Shown here piece after piece: positions 1-11,384 of a stretch of DNA of 64,000 bases (the stretch's first letter is position 1; each line of letters begins with the position of its first letter). The DNA is taken from positions 47,549,682 to 47,613,681 of the forward strand of contig NC_052511.1 in assembly GCF_014356525.2 (NCBI RefSeq), given 5' to 3'. This stretch comes from Nilaparvata lugens (Eukaryota; Arthropoda; Insecta; Hemiptera; Delphacidae). A program made the position numbers and the translations under genes. The notes under the pieces are model-generated. The model did not search any database, was not told the DNA's origin, and saw nothing but the letters and a program-made list of their open reading frames with translations.

Positions 1-1745
1 TGAGCAGAAAAATTAAAACTACTATCACTGCAACTATCAGCTGAAAATGAGTGATACTGACAGCTTAAAGTGAATCTCCCCATAGTGAGTTTTACATCAT
101 ACTGTCAGTATTAGTGACTACTGCAATGAATAATAGCTACAAAGTACTCTACTAAATCTACCTGGTTTTCTAGAAGTTTCCATCTACTATATTCTATTTA
201 CAATATTATAGTACTATACGATAAAAAGATCATCACGTCTACTGTCTTTTAGAAGCTTTCATTCACAATATTCCATTTACAAATATTTACAACGTGTCCG
301 ATAAATCATAGCTACAAACTACAAATTACTGTAGGCCACCTAATAAATAATGTATTACTATAGATTAAACTGTTGCCTTTGACATTTACATAACAGGTCT
401 GCAACTTTGAGTCACTCACTTATTTTAACTGGGCTTCAATATCATAGTTGATTCAACTACTCACTGTCAGTATTAGTTAAATGGGAACCTATTGATGTTG
501 TTCATAAGGAACGCTGCCAGATTGAAATGATTCTCACAACGGCTCATTCAGCTTCAATCTGTCAGTATCGTTTAAATGTGCAGCATTAATGTAATTGCAT
601 TAGGAATTCTGACAGAATTAAGTGAATCTCAATGTATTCCATTCAATTATTAAATGTCAGTATTGGTTGAACGGCAAGTATTGGTGTCAGTTTATGAGGA
701 ATTCTGTCAGTTTGAAATGAAACTCACCACAGTTCATTCAACTTTTTAAAGGAAACCGGTTCGATCGCTAAAGACAAGTCATGCTTCAATTAATCCGTCA
801 GTAATTTCCACAAAAGATTTATCGAATTTCAAGTTTTTGCTGAGGTTTTTGAGGCCACAATGTTGCATTCGATAGTATTTGGTTACAATGGAGAAATCTA
901 TCGACAGTCTAGTTTGGTTTGGAAAATGATATCGATGGAATATGAAACTTGAAATTGAAATTGATTGTTAACCTAGATTGGTTTTGGAAGTGATAAGATA
1001 GGGTATCATTATCGAAGGAATAAGATATTTATTGATAAGTTATTGGCTCAGGTAGAACAAAACAAAATAGTAGATAACAACCACAATAAATTATATACAA
1101 GTTAATTTTATCATTTTGGTTCGGTTGCACAAAAGCCTATTGGATTGTAACCGTGATTAAATGTCACGAAAACCAATCAGAGAAGCCTTATTTTCAAGAA
1201 CGTATTCTCTGATTAGTTCTCCTAGCATTCGATTTGATCTTGATTGAAATTTAACAGGCTTTTGTGCTTCCGGTCCTAGTACTTCAATGATATTATATCG
1301 ACATATTACTTTCTGTTGTTAGATTATCATAGATTATTTATTATAGATTATTGTATTATCCATAGAAAATATATTAGACCCACCTGCCACACTCTTGGAA
1401 TATTCCGTGAGATATCGATGTGATCCCGTCGTTCAATCTCATCGTTGGTTTCTTTTTCAACCATAGGATGATGTTTTCTATTAAGATAAAGGCTAGGAAG
1501 TAGGGCCATGCCTGCAAAATAATGCAAATTACACATTGAAATAATTCTTCAATTGGTGGATTAAAACGTGAGGCTGTGGCAAAAATTATGAAAATATTGT
1601 TAATGCAAAGCCATTCTGTTGCTTCAGCCAATGAGAAGGTGTTATAATGTAGGCGGGGACTCCAACTGACTAGCTCGCTTGTGATTGGTTGAAGCTGTAT
1701 GACGTAGTAGGTCTCGTAGATTGAGTTGAAGTATTGACATCTATC
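1..1745 (-). repeat. Tandem copy I of the exon 2-intron 2 block
   Basis: It matches 4208-5905 almost base for base, including the start TGAGCAGAAAA, the MITE at 1125-1272 and exon 2. The copies diverge after GTAGATTGA (1730 and 5910). Copy II repeatedly lacks single bases that are present in copy I. Confidence 0.92.
1384..1511 (-). CDS. AGMO: AGMO exon 2, inverted copy I (intact)
   Basis: 128 bases identical to the main exon 2, with acceptor and donor preserved. No neighbouring exon 3 lies in this contig within reach, so by itself it is a gene fragment, or part of a second allele whose remainder is not assembled here. Confidence 0.85.
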
Positions 1746-1999
1746 ATCTACAAATAGAAAGAAAGGCTTCAAAACGAATTTGATAATAATAATTAATTCA
1801 TTAGCATTTGAATAATTGCAATATATCAGTAATTTCTATCTGTAGAAAGAAAGGCTTTCCGTTTGAAAGTTGTGATACAAGTTTCTCTCTGATACAAATA
1901 TTCTACATTGGAATTGCGTTCTGAAATTTATTACAGATTTATATAATGCAATAAACATGGAATAAATTGATAACCGCTATTTACTGAAATTGAACAGTT

Positions 2000-2530
2000 C
2001 CCTTTTGAATTGATATAATTATTTATTAATTTTTGAGAAAACATAACAACAGGTCAATGTAAACTTACTGAGCGCGAGGTCTATTGTTCACAGAACTACT
2101 AGTATTAAATGTATAATGAAATAAACATGGATAACGGCTATATTCACAGAAGTTGAATAATTTCTACTCTCCTTCTACGGGTTAATAGTTAAACATGGGT
2201 AAATAGTTAAACATTTTAAACATGGTTAATAGTTAAACATGGATAACGGCTATAGTCACAGAAGTTGAATAATTTCGACTCTCCTTCTATGGGTTAATAG
2301 TTGAACATGGGTAAATAGTTGAACATTTTAAACATGGTTAATAGTTAAACATGGATAACGGCTATAGTCACAGAAGTTGAATAATTTCGACTCTCCTTCT
2401 ATGGGTTAATAGTTAAACATGGGTAAATAGTTGAACTTTTTAAACATGGTTAATAGTTGAACATGCAATAAACATGGATAACGGCTATTCAGAGAAGTTG
2501 AATAATTCCTTCACTCTTTCTACGGGTTAA
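2000..2530. repeat. Minisatellite, inverted counterpart of 32030-32730
   Basis: Repeats of GGTTAATAGTTAAACATGG with ATGGATAACGGCTAT, about 120 bases per unit, 4 units. It starts with a fragment of Helitron A (ending CTAG at 2099-2102). Confidence 0.85.
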
Positions 2531-2534
2531 TAGT

Positions 2535-3310
2535 GCAACTCCGCGGACGATCCGGACCCCAGGAGGACAGCTAGTGCCCGCCAGTAGGACTTAGGAAAGT
2601 CTAGAGTGCTGGCCGCCGCAGCGTGCTGGTCCAGTGCGGGATCGCAAGAGGACGTCTAGAAGGCAGGAAAAGCCTTTCCCGCAACTCCGCGGACGATCCG
2701 GTCCCCAGGAGGACAGCTAGTGCCCGGCCAGTAGGACTTAGGAGAGTCCAGAGTGCTGGCCGCCACAGCGTGCTGGTCCAGTGCGGGATCGCAAGAAGGC
2801 GTCTAGGAAGGCCAGGAAAGGCCTTTCCCGCAACTCCGCGGCCGATCCGGACCCCGGGAGGACAGCCAGTGCCCGGCCAGTAGGACTTAGGAAAGTCTAG
2901 AGTACTGGCCGCCGCAGCGCACTCGTCTAGTGCGGGATCACAAGAGGACCTCTGGGAAGGCCAGGGAAAGCCTTTACCAGGGCCCCGCAACCAACCCGGA
3001 CCCCGGGAAGACACCCGGTGCCCGAGGACTAGGACTTAGTCCCGACACGAAGCCCTTTCTCACGACTAACACTGCAAGGTTCCTGTTCCCTTCTTTCCGC
3101 GACCACCCTGTTTGGCAGTGCGAAAGCACGGCCCCTCTTTCCTAAAAGAGGGAAACATTCCTCCAAAGCACTCAAAGCCCTGTTTCAACCCCCAACCCGA
3201 GCGAGGGTGGTTGACGGACGCCCCACCGAGACTCCCGTCCCCTGCCGCGGCCCTCCCCAGTCGCCGACTGAGCTTAGCCGGCCCAGAGCGACACTGGAAT
3301 TCTGATAGAG
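2535..3310. repeat. GC-rich tandem repeat and attached GC-rich sequence
   Basis: Three full units of 146-149 bases start at 2535, 2681 and 2830 with GCAACTCCGCGG; a diverged fourth starts near 2986. A non-repeated GC-rich stretch follows and ends in a (TA)n run at 3340-3360. Composition is far from that of the surroundings. The long open frames inside are products of high GC and repetition. Absent from the main AGMO copy. Confidence 0.85.
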
Positions 3311-4207
3311 ACAGGTGTGGGCAAAATCTACTCAGAATATATATATATATATATATATCATCTACTTTCTTTGAAGATAGGATCAATCAGACTATAGAAT
3401 TATTCATAATCAATCAGCTGACAAGTGGATTATTCATTGCATGCATTCAGAGATGTCTGGCACACATGCATTACATAGATGTGTCTATTTCTATAAGGTA
3501 GGGTTTCAATATTTTTTATGATGAGTGCCCATCAGTATCAATATTCTCATATTTGAAAAACATATTTAATAGGTGATTGAAAATAAATAAAAAATGATTA
3601 AATGAACTAAATGATGCTGAAAAAATTATAATATTCTTGATTGAAAAAAAAATCAAAGACTTCTCTTTAAGGTCTTTGAAAAAATTTAAATAGGAGAAAT
3701 ATCTTTATCAGATGGAAGATTATCAACGAACTGGATAAATAAATTATCATAGGGATACAAATCAAACGTGATGATTAGAGTTTATTAACATAAGGGAGTT
3801 TTTGATCTTCGAGAAAACAAATAATAGTTTTTAAGAGTAAATTATGATTCAGTGTGAATTGTAATTCAACTGAATCAACTAGAACGGTGATATCAGATAC
3901 TTGTGGATGAGAAAACTGCGTGAAGTCTATACTGTTCACAGAACTGCTAGTATACTATACGTTAATAATTATTCATCCACTCTTTTAAAAGCTTCCATTC
4001 ACAATAATCTATTGACAATATTTTACTACTGCAATTTATTTATTATTTATTCTTATGGCTTTTATCGGCAGAGAGATCCTTTCGGATGTTCTGCCTTGTC
4101 GTATTACCCAATGTATTTCCTATCAACACTCAAGTTTATAGGTTATGTATTGGGTTCTTCATGTTTTTCTCACTAAAAATTTGCACTTTCACTTCCTGAG
4201 TCAATTT
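3311..4207. other. AT-rich spacer with a Helitron A end
   Basis: No gene seen. A diverged copy of the Helitron A 3' end occupies about 3895-3953 (CTGTTCACAGAACTGCTAG). A short stretch near 3380-3410 (CAGACTATAGAATTATTCAT) also matches Helitron A interior sequence. Confidence 0.55.
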
Positions 4208-5905
4208 TGAGCAGAAAATTAAACTACTATCACTGCAACTATCAGCTGAAAATGAGTGATACTGACAGCTTAAAGTGAATCCCCCATAGTGAGTTTTACA
4301 TCATACTGTCAGTATTAGTGACTACTGCAATGAATAATAGCTACAAAGTACTCTACTAAATCTACCTGGTTTTCTAGAATTTCCATCTACTATATTCTAT
4401 TTACAATATTATAGTACTATACGATAAAAAGATCATCACGTCTACTGTCTTTTAGAAGCTTTCATTCACAATATTCCATTTACAAATATTTACAACGTGT
4501 CCGATAAATCATAGCTACAAACTACAAATTACTGTAGGCCACCTAATAAATAATGTATTACTATAGATTAAACTGTTGCCTTTGACATTTACATAACAGG
4601 TCTGCAACTTTGAGTCACTGGGCTTCAATATCATAGTTGATTCAACTTCTCACTGTCAGTATTGGTTAAATGGGAATCCTATTGATGTTGTTCGTAGTAA
4701 ACGCTGCCAGATTGAAATAATTCTCACAACGGCTCATTCAGCTTCAATCTGTCAGTATCGTTTAAATGTGCAGCATTAATGTAATTGCATTAGGAATTCT
4801 GACAGAATTAAGTGAATCTCAATGTATTCCATTCAATTATTAAATGTCAGTATTGGTTGAACGGCAAGTATTGGTGTCAGTTTATGAGGAATTCTGTCAG
4901 TTTGAAATGGAACTCGGCACAGTTCATTCAACTTTTTAAAGGAAACCGGTTCGATCGCTGAAGACAAGTCATGCTTCAATTAATCCGTCAGTAATTTCCA
5001 CAAAAGATTTATCAAATTTCAAGTTTTTGCTGAGGTTTTCGAGGCCACAATGTTGCATTCGATAGTATTTGGTTACAATGGAGAAATCTATCGACAGTCT
5101 AGTTTGGTTTGGAAAATGATATCGATGAAATATGAAACTTGAAATTGAAATTGATTGTTACTCTAGTTTGGTTTTGGAAGTGATAAGATAGGGTATCATT
5201 ATCGAAGGAATAAGATATTTATTGATAAGTTATTGGCTCAGGTAGAACAAAACAAAATAGTAGATAACAACTACAATAAATTATATACAGTTTATTTTAT
5301 CATTTTGGTTCGGTTGCACAAAAGCCTATTAGATTGTAACCGTGATTAAATGCCACGAAAACCATCAGAGAAGCCTTATTTTCAAGAACGTATTCTCTGA
5401 TTAGTTTTCCTAGCATTCGATTTGATCTTGATTGAAATTTAACAGGCTTTTGTGCTTCCGGTCCTAGTACTTCAATGATATTATATCGACATATTACTTT
5501 CTGTTTTAGATTATCATAGATTATTTATTATAGATTATTGTATTATCCATAGAAAATATATTAGACCCACCTGCCACACTCTTGGAATATTCCGTGAGAT
5601 ATCGATGTGATCCCGTCGTTCAATCTCATCGTGTTTTCTTTTTCAACCATAGGATGATGTTTTCTATTAAGATAAAGGCTAGGAAGTAGGGCCATGCCTG
5701 CAAAATAATGCAAATTACACATTGAAATAATTCTTCAATTGGTGGATTAAAACGTGAGGCTGTGGCAAAAATTATGAAATATTGTTAATGCAAAGCCTTC
5801 TGTTGCTTCAGCCAATGAGAAGGTTTTATAATGTAGGCGGGGACTCCACCTGACTAGCTCGCTTGTGATTGGTTGAAGCTGTATGACGTAGTAGGTCTCG
5901 TAGAT
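4208..5905 (-). repeat. Tandem copy II of the exon 2-intron 2 block
   Basis: Partner of 1-1745. Differences are chiefly one-base deletions (AAAAATT to AAAATT, CCAATC to CCATC), indicating poorer sequence or younger decay in this copy. Confidence 0.92.
5571..5697 (-). pseudogene. AGMO: AGMO exon 2, inverted copy II (frameshifted)
   Basis: 127 bases, one fewer than copy I. The loss is in the stretch encoding KKKPT (near 5633-5637), which breaks the frame. Splice sites are intact. Surrounding sequence shows many further single-base deletions relative to copy I. Confidence 0.85.
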
Positions 5906-6269
5906 TGAATTGAAATCGGCCATTGAGGGGGCAACCTATAGATTATTACATACCAATGCCTTTGTAATCTATAGTATTACGAATATATAGATATAATATC
6001 TCGTGCTAAAATACCCCAATGGCGGTGTTCAATTTCAAGCAAGAGCTATCATTGGGAAGACATAGGCATTGTGGGTCTATATCTCTTTAAAGTCTTTGGG
6101 TTGGCTCAGGTCTGGTGTCAGAGTTTTCAGGTCGCAACTGACCAATTTCAGGGCCTCTGGCATGATCTATTCTCCATGAAGTGTATACTTTACTCGTGTT
6201 CTCAACAACTTGATCACTATATTCGTTCATTTCTTCAATGTTGTTTTCCATCACGAACTGCTTATTATA

Positions 6270-6930
6270 AAAACACTTTTTGCTATTAAAAAGAACGACT
6301 AGCAGTCAGAATATAATTGACCGAGCGAAGTGAGGTCTAAGATTCAAGTCGACGGTTTGGCATTTCTCTTAATGTTTGAATGTTTATATGTTGCGCATTA
6401 ACGGCGAAACGCGGTAATAGATTTTCATGAAATTTGACAGGTATGTTCCTATTTAAATTGCGCGTCGACGTATATACAAGGTTTTTGGAAATTTTGCTTT
6501 CAAGGATAATATAAAAGGAAAAAGGAGCCTCTTTCATACGCCAATATAAGAGTAAAAATCAGACTATAGAACTATTCATCATAAATCAGCTGTTTAGAGG
6601 ACTATAAAACTACCCGTTCAAAAACATCGAACATCTTGAAAATGTATCTTTCCTTCAACGTTGTAGACAGTTGCTGCCAGACCTGATAACAGCGCTCACA
6701 CTCACATTCCGGGACGACACGTCACGGTACGATAGGACAGGAAGCTCTATGTTTATTAAGGATTATTTCTAGACATTTTAAATTGATAATTATTTATCAA
6801 TTTTTGAGAAAACATAACAACAGGTCAATGTAACTTACTGAGCGCGAGGTCTACTGTTCACAGAACTACTAGTAACAGTCAGCAGTCATCTGACTGCTAG
6901 TCGTTCTTTTTAATAGCAAAAAGCCATTCA
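6270..6930 (+). mobile_element. Helitron A copy 1 within a 34-base inverted repeat
   Basis: Helitron A runs from about 6317 (TTGACCGAGCGAAGTGAGG) to CTAG at 6869-6872, followed by T. It is flanked by near-perfect inverted arms (TTTTTGCTATTAAAAAGAAC at 6277 and its complement ending near 6926), so it lies inside, or is part of, a larger foldback. No coding capacity. Confidence 0.72.
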
Positions 6931-7046
6931 TTCCATTCATGTTTTTTCCCAATTATTTTATGCTATCAAATGATATAACTTTCTCCATACAGTAAATTCA
7001 TTTATTATTTGTCTGGATTATTTTCTGCTATAGATTGTCGTCTCAC

Positions 7047-7247
7047 CTGCCTGAAAAACGGCGGGACATCCTTATAGTTCTTGAACGTAGTAGTGGCTGG
7101 ATCGACTATATAGAAGAGCCTACCGCTCCCGTCAGCCATCAGAGCGCAGGATGTTATTGACGCTGCTCAATCTCCTGCTTCAGAAAGAGGCCACCGAGAA
7201 TTGCCCACGTCAGCTGATTCGTCCACGTCGCACGATTCGCACAGCAT
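7047..7247 (-). pseudogene. AGMO: AGMO exon 1, inverted decayed copy
   Basis: 201 bases against 207 in the main exon. I count six separate single-base losses, mostly in runs of identical bases (TTT to TT, TT to T, GGG to GG), plus a few substitutions such as CCACAG to CTATAA. The donor is CAG/GTGAGA. The frame is destroyed. The pattern fits unpolished long-read sequence as well as genuine decay. Confidence 0.85.
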
Positions 7248-7249
7248 TT

Positions 7250-7830
7250 TAGAGCCGGGGGTCTAGAGATTTGCTGGAAAGAGAATTGAACGAAAATTGA
7301 AGTTTCTGAAAATTTATCTTTTAAATCTATGATACTACTGTATAACAAAAACACTACACCCTGATAAACTCTCTCATTTTTCAGGTACTGCCTACATTAG
7401 AAGATTTTCACAGCATTTTACAGCCGGGTGTGTACAGAATTGCTGAAAAGAGAATTGAACAAAAATTGAAGTTTCCGAAAATTTATCTATTAATCTATGA
7501 TACTACTGTATAACAAAAGCACTACACCCTGATGAACTCTCTCATTTTTTAGGTACTGCCCACATCAGGAGATTCACACAGCATTTTACAGCCGGGGGTC
7601 TACAGAATTGCTGGATAGGGAATTGAACAAAAATTGAAGTTACCAAAAATTACTCTATTAATCTTTGATACTACTGTATATTAAAAACACTACACCCTGA
7701 TAAACTCTCTCATTTTTTAGGTACTGTCCACTTTAGAAGATTCACACAGCATTTTACAGCGGGGGGGGGTCTACAGATTTGCTGGCAAGAAAATTGGAAA
7801 AAATTTAAGTTTCTGAAAGTATATCTAAAA
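7250..7830 (-). repeat. Start-codon tandem array, inverted short version
   Basis: Three units upstream of the exon 1 copy (7409, 7578, 7746 for ACAGCATTTTACAGC), spaced about 168 bases. The main copy has six units upstream of exon 1. Confidence 0.85.
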
Positions 7831-7852
7831 CGATACTATAACAAAAACACTA

Positions 7853-8812
7853 ATATCAGGGACCGAGCTTCGCTCTGATGTACAAATGCATAAAAAATGT
7901 ATTACGAAAGAAGAAATTATAATAACTACAGAAATGCTCTATCTAATCACAGTAAATTAATTCCCAGAAGAATGCAAAATTTTCCCTCACAAACAGTGGC
8001 GTATATAGAAGAATATTTTGAGTGGGCTGAACTACCGGGGAGCCTGGGGGGTATGGAATACCCCCAGTAGAAGGGGGGTCCGGGGGTACTCCCCGGGAAA
8101 ATTTTGCCAATTTAAGTCTTGAAAACACAGGTTTTTGGCATGTGTAAACGCTAAAATGGAAAGAATGAAAATCACTCTTTCGGAGAGATTTTTTAGTTTT
8201 CCTTCTTTTCGAGCAGGTTTCACTTTTCCATTTTAGCGTTATTATAGTTTATATAGAAGACCTGTACCTTTGTATATATTTTTGTATAAAATTAATTCAA
8301 AACTTAAGTGTCTGCTAGTTTTCAGTTGTTAAAATAAGAAAAATAATAGAGGCTATAAAGTCCTATTTAAAATCTTTGGTTTAAAATAGTTCTTATACAA
8401 AGAAATATATTGTCCTATGTATCTAAAACACAACACACCACAATATTATAATTTTGAAGCTAATAAATGTTGGACTATATACTATATTTATTTTAGCAAT
8501 TGAATTGTATTTTAGTCCAACCTCTGAAAAAAATAAATATTGAATATTGTTAGGTATCATAATGTATTCTTAAAATTCCACTATAAACTATAATACTAAT
8601 GTAGTCGGAAGTATAGAAGCACAGCTTATTGAAAATAAAAATAAATTATCGTATATAAGTTATAATATTTTTTTGTGTTTCAAATTAAGGGGGGGGGGCT
8701 CGAATTTCGTGAGAATCGTTAGAGCCGTTTTCGAGATCCGGTGAAATACAAACATATAAACATCTAAACATCCAAACATATAAACAGGAGTTGCTCGTTT
8801 AATAGTATAGGA
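7853..8812 (-). mobile_element. Helitron D copy 1, with empty site known
   Basis: On the minus strand it starts TCCTATACTATTAAACGAGC and ends CGAAGCTCGGTCCCTGATAT. The second copy of this locus at 29218-29240 has the uninterrupted sequence CCTCACTATAGTGTTTTTG, so the boundaries and an A-T target are read directly. A G-rich stretch lies at 8030-8095. No transposase gene. Confidence 0.85.
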
Positions 8813-8899
8813 TAGTGAGGACCACTTTATAATAGCAGTAGAGAAAGATAGGAGAAAAGTGAAGCCGATTCTATGTCTTGCCACTGCCCTCTATAAAGG
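8813..8899. repeat. MITE B remnant next to the gap
   Basis: Matches 29140-29226 in reverse (TAGTGAGGACCACTTTATAA to CTCTATAAAGGA). This is the inner and outer end sequence of MITE B with the middle deleted. Confidence 0.7.
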
Positions 8900-8900
8900 A

Positions 8901-9000
8901 NNNNNNNNNNNNNNNNNNNNNNNNNNNNNNNNNNNNNNNNNNNNNNNNNNNNNNNNNNNNNNNNNNNNNNNNNNNNNNNNNNNNNNNNNNNNNNNNNNNN
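8901..9000. other. Scaffold gap (100 N)
   Basis: Exactly 100 N bases, a conventional gap of unknown size. The order and orientation of 1-8900 relative to the rest are therefore inferred by scaffolding and not read through. Confidence 0.99.
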
Positions 9001-9320
9001 AATTATCGAAATTCAAATAATGGAATCTAATCTTCAATGTGATTTATAAAATTCTTCATATTTTGTAAAATTCGATGAATAATTAACTATATTGTCATTT
9101 AACGCAAATAAGTAATGATTGTGTGATTACATAACCTTAACTTTTGGACAACATTAACATTTTATCAACATTTTTGGAGAGAAATAGTACAGGCTCAGTC
9201 TAGTTTTCTCTCCAATGTCATAGGTAATAAATTATGTTATAGAATATATATTATGATTGTAGTGTTTTATACACTAAATTAAATAAACGTCTAAGCCAGA
9301 ATCCCATAATATATTGTAAA
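9001..9320. repeat. AT-rich flank with an interspersed repeat tail (family G)
   Basis: 9140-9290 belongs to family G, whose shared core is a TTTGG(A)GAGA block followed by AATAGTACAGG. The same family in the opposite orientation is at 40283-40395. Likely the 3' end of a retroelement. No gene. Confidence 0.5.
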
Positions 9321-9992
9321 CTAGCCATCAGGCTCGCTTCGCTCGCCATATCCGTCTAGCAAGGGGGCTCCGCCCCTGGACCCCCGACTGGATCGTCCAA
9401 GAATGAGATCGCCTCGCTTCGCTCGCCTGCATTTTTCATTTGAGTATTTTTATCATATGTTAGGACGATCCAGTCGGGGGTCCAGACTAAACGTCTGTCT
9501 AAACGGATATGGCGAGCGAAGCGAACCTGACGGCTAGTAATATAATATTCCCAGGAGTAGCTCTGATTGAAGCAGCAGTGCCCAATCAATTTTTCCGCGA
9601 TAAATGCATTTCAATCTTCAACTTGGTGCCAACCTAACAAAGTCAACTCAACTTAATGCCAACCTGACAAAATTATTAATTTAGTTACCAGTTAACAACT
9701 GTTTCGAAGAGGTACTCTCTCTAGATTATAGTTCTATATTAACATATGGTATGGACAGTTTTCAATTATAATTAAGAGAATAAGAAGAATATACATGCTA
9801 AAGGACGAACTTTAAACCCTTAAAAATCACCCTTAGAGTTAAAATATTGCCAAAAGATTTCTTAGTGCGCCTGTAAAGGGCCAACTGAACATACCTACCA
9901 AATTTGAACGTTTTTGGTCCGGTAGATTTTTAGTTCTGCGAGTGAGTGAGTCAGTCAGTCAGTGAGTGAGTGCCATTTCGCTTTTATATACA
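9321..9992 (-). mobile_element. Helitron K copy 1
   Basis: Reads on the minus strand from TATATAAAAGCGAAATGGCA with (CACT)n to a 3' end of GCGAGCCTGATGGCTAG. It contains the inverted GC-rich pairs GGGGGCTCCGCCCC and TCGCTTCGCTCGCC. Non-autonomous. Confidence 0.85.
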
Positions 9993-11384
9993 TACATGAG
10001 TTAAAGATGAGTTAAAGTATGAGTTATGATACTACATGAGTTAAAGAGCTCTTATCCAATCTCTTTCCCCGGCATTTATATTCTATCTCTTTTTGATAAC
10101 TTTACCTGCTCGTCCTGTCTCACTCAGCTTTCTCCACTTTCACAGTTCTAAGAAATTTTGAATCATTTAATTCTATTCTGAGTACGATTCTAAAGAAAAC
10201 ACTAAATTATATGAAATTATTTTATCATCTATAATGATTCCAAGTAGAGCCACTGGAAGATTTCAATTTATTTTATGCCTACGGCTTCTTCTTTCATTTC
10301 TCCCTCACAGCATCTTTTTCTATTCCCACTCTATCAGCATCTCATTATCATAATCAAACAGGACAGATTCAACAGTTTCTTTTAATACAACTGTCATCGC
10401 CGCTATTCATCTGCATACTAAAAGGATGAACGATGAAGAATACAGAAATGAATGAATAAATAAATAGAGAATACAGAATAGAAGCTCACGTCTCAATTTC
10501 ATGGCGTTCATATAATCTCATATTATTATTATCTTCTCCAATTTCCAAAGATTATAAGTTTTCATGTGAAGTGATCTCAACACAGTGAATGGAAACTTGA
10601 TACTGTGTTTCAATCTTTTATCTCTCAATCTACATTTTTTTTTCAAACAGATGTTGATCCTTATACTGTTAAAGTGAGGTCCAGGATATAATGGCAGTAT
10701 TTGTTTAACATTGGTTCTGCTATCCTAGTCTATCATCCTTGCATCATCTTCGTATAATATTTGTATACTGAGAATTTTTCACCACTACAAATTTATTGAA
10801 ATAAAGATTTACAAGTTTCACTAGTTCCATAATTATGAATCTCTGATGAACCAGAAACAAAAGTAGGCTACAGAGCAGCGGAATATGATTGGACGAATGA
10901 GCTATCAAGAGAACGTCTGCCATTGGCCCAGATTTTCTTGAATAGTTCCAAATTTCTTAAATAACTCAATATTATTCGTTAAAAGTGGTAATTAAGTGGA
11001 ATATTTCTAATTAATTTATCAATTTAAGCCATCTACATTCTAAATTTATAGTTTTAATGTTTACTTTGGACCAACATTTTATAAAAATGTACACGTGAAA
11101 TTCTAACCTTATCTTGGACTTTGTCATCTATAAATTTGGAAGAAAAATAGCACAAGGACTAACTTATTATTTTATCTTCTATAATGTTATTGCATTAGTG
11201 TTATATTTGCATTGTAAATAAATAAATAAAATTGTAAAAATAAGCCACTCCCACAACTAGATTCATTCAAACGGCACAGCAGTGACGGTTCATTCACCAG
11301 ATATACTACGAAACTACGAGTAATAACATTATGTTTTCAATAGAGGCTTTTAATTCTTCTAGTTTATTATATTCTTTTTTTGTG
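9993..11384. other. Mostly unassigned AT-rich sequence
   Basis: No gene seen. It holds a MITE B end fragment at 10672-10712 (GTGAGGTCCAGGATATAATG), a stretch at 10853-10950 resembling the inner part of foldback F1 (CTGCCATTGGCCCAG), and a family G tail at 11040-11235 ending in (AAATA)n. Confidence 0.5.

Larger units (their letters stand above)
120..8900 (-). repeat. Inverted second copy of the AGMO 5' region
   Basis: Read on the minus strand, this contig follows 29138-35200 of the + strand: start-codon array (7250-7830), exon 1 (7047-7247), intron 1 pieces, exon 2 (5571-5697), intron 2, the 120-base repeat block (2000-2530), exon 2 again (1384-1511) and intron 2 again. Its very end (8813-8899) matches 29140-29226 reversed, so homology runs up to the gap. 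Two insertions, 6310-6872 and 7853-8812, are found only here. Confidence 0.9.

Noticed and set aside
2601..3501. Several GC-rich open frames of 71-137 codons
   Set aside because: They lie over a GC-rich tandem repeat where stops are rare, and the frames differ between units.
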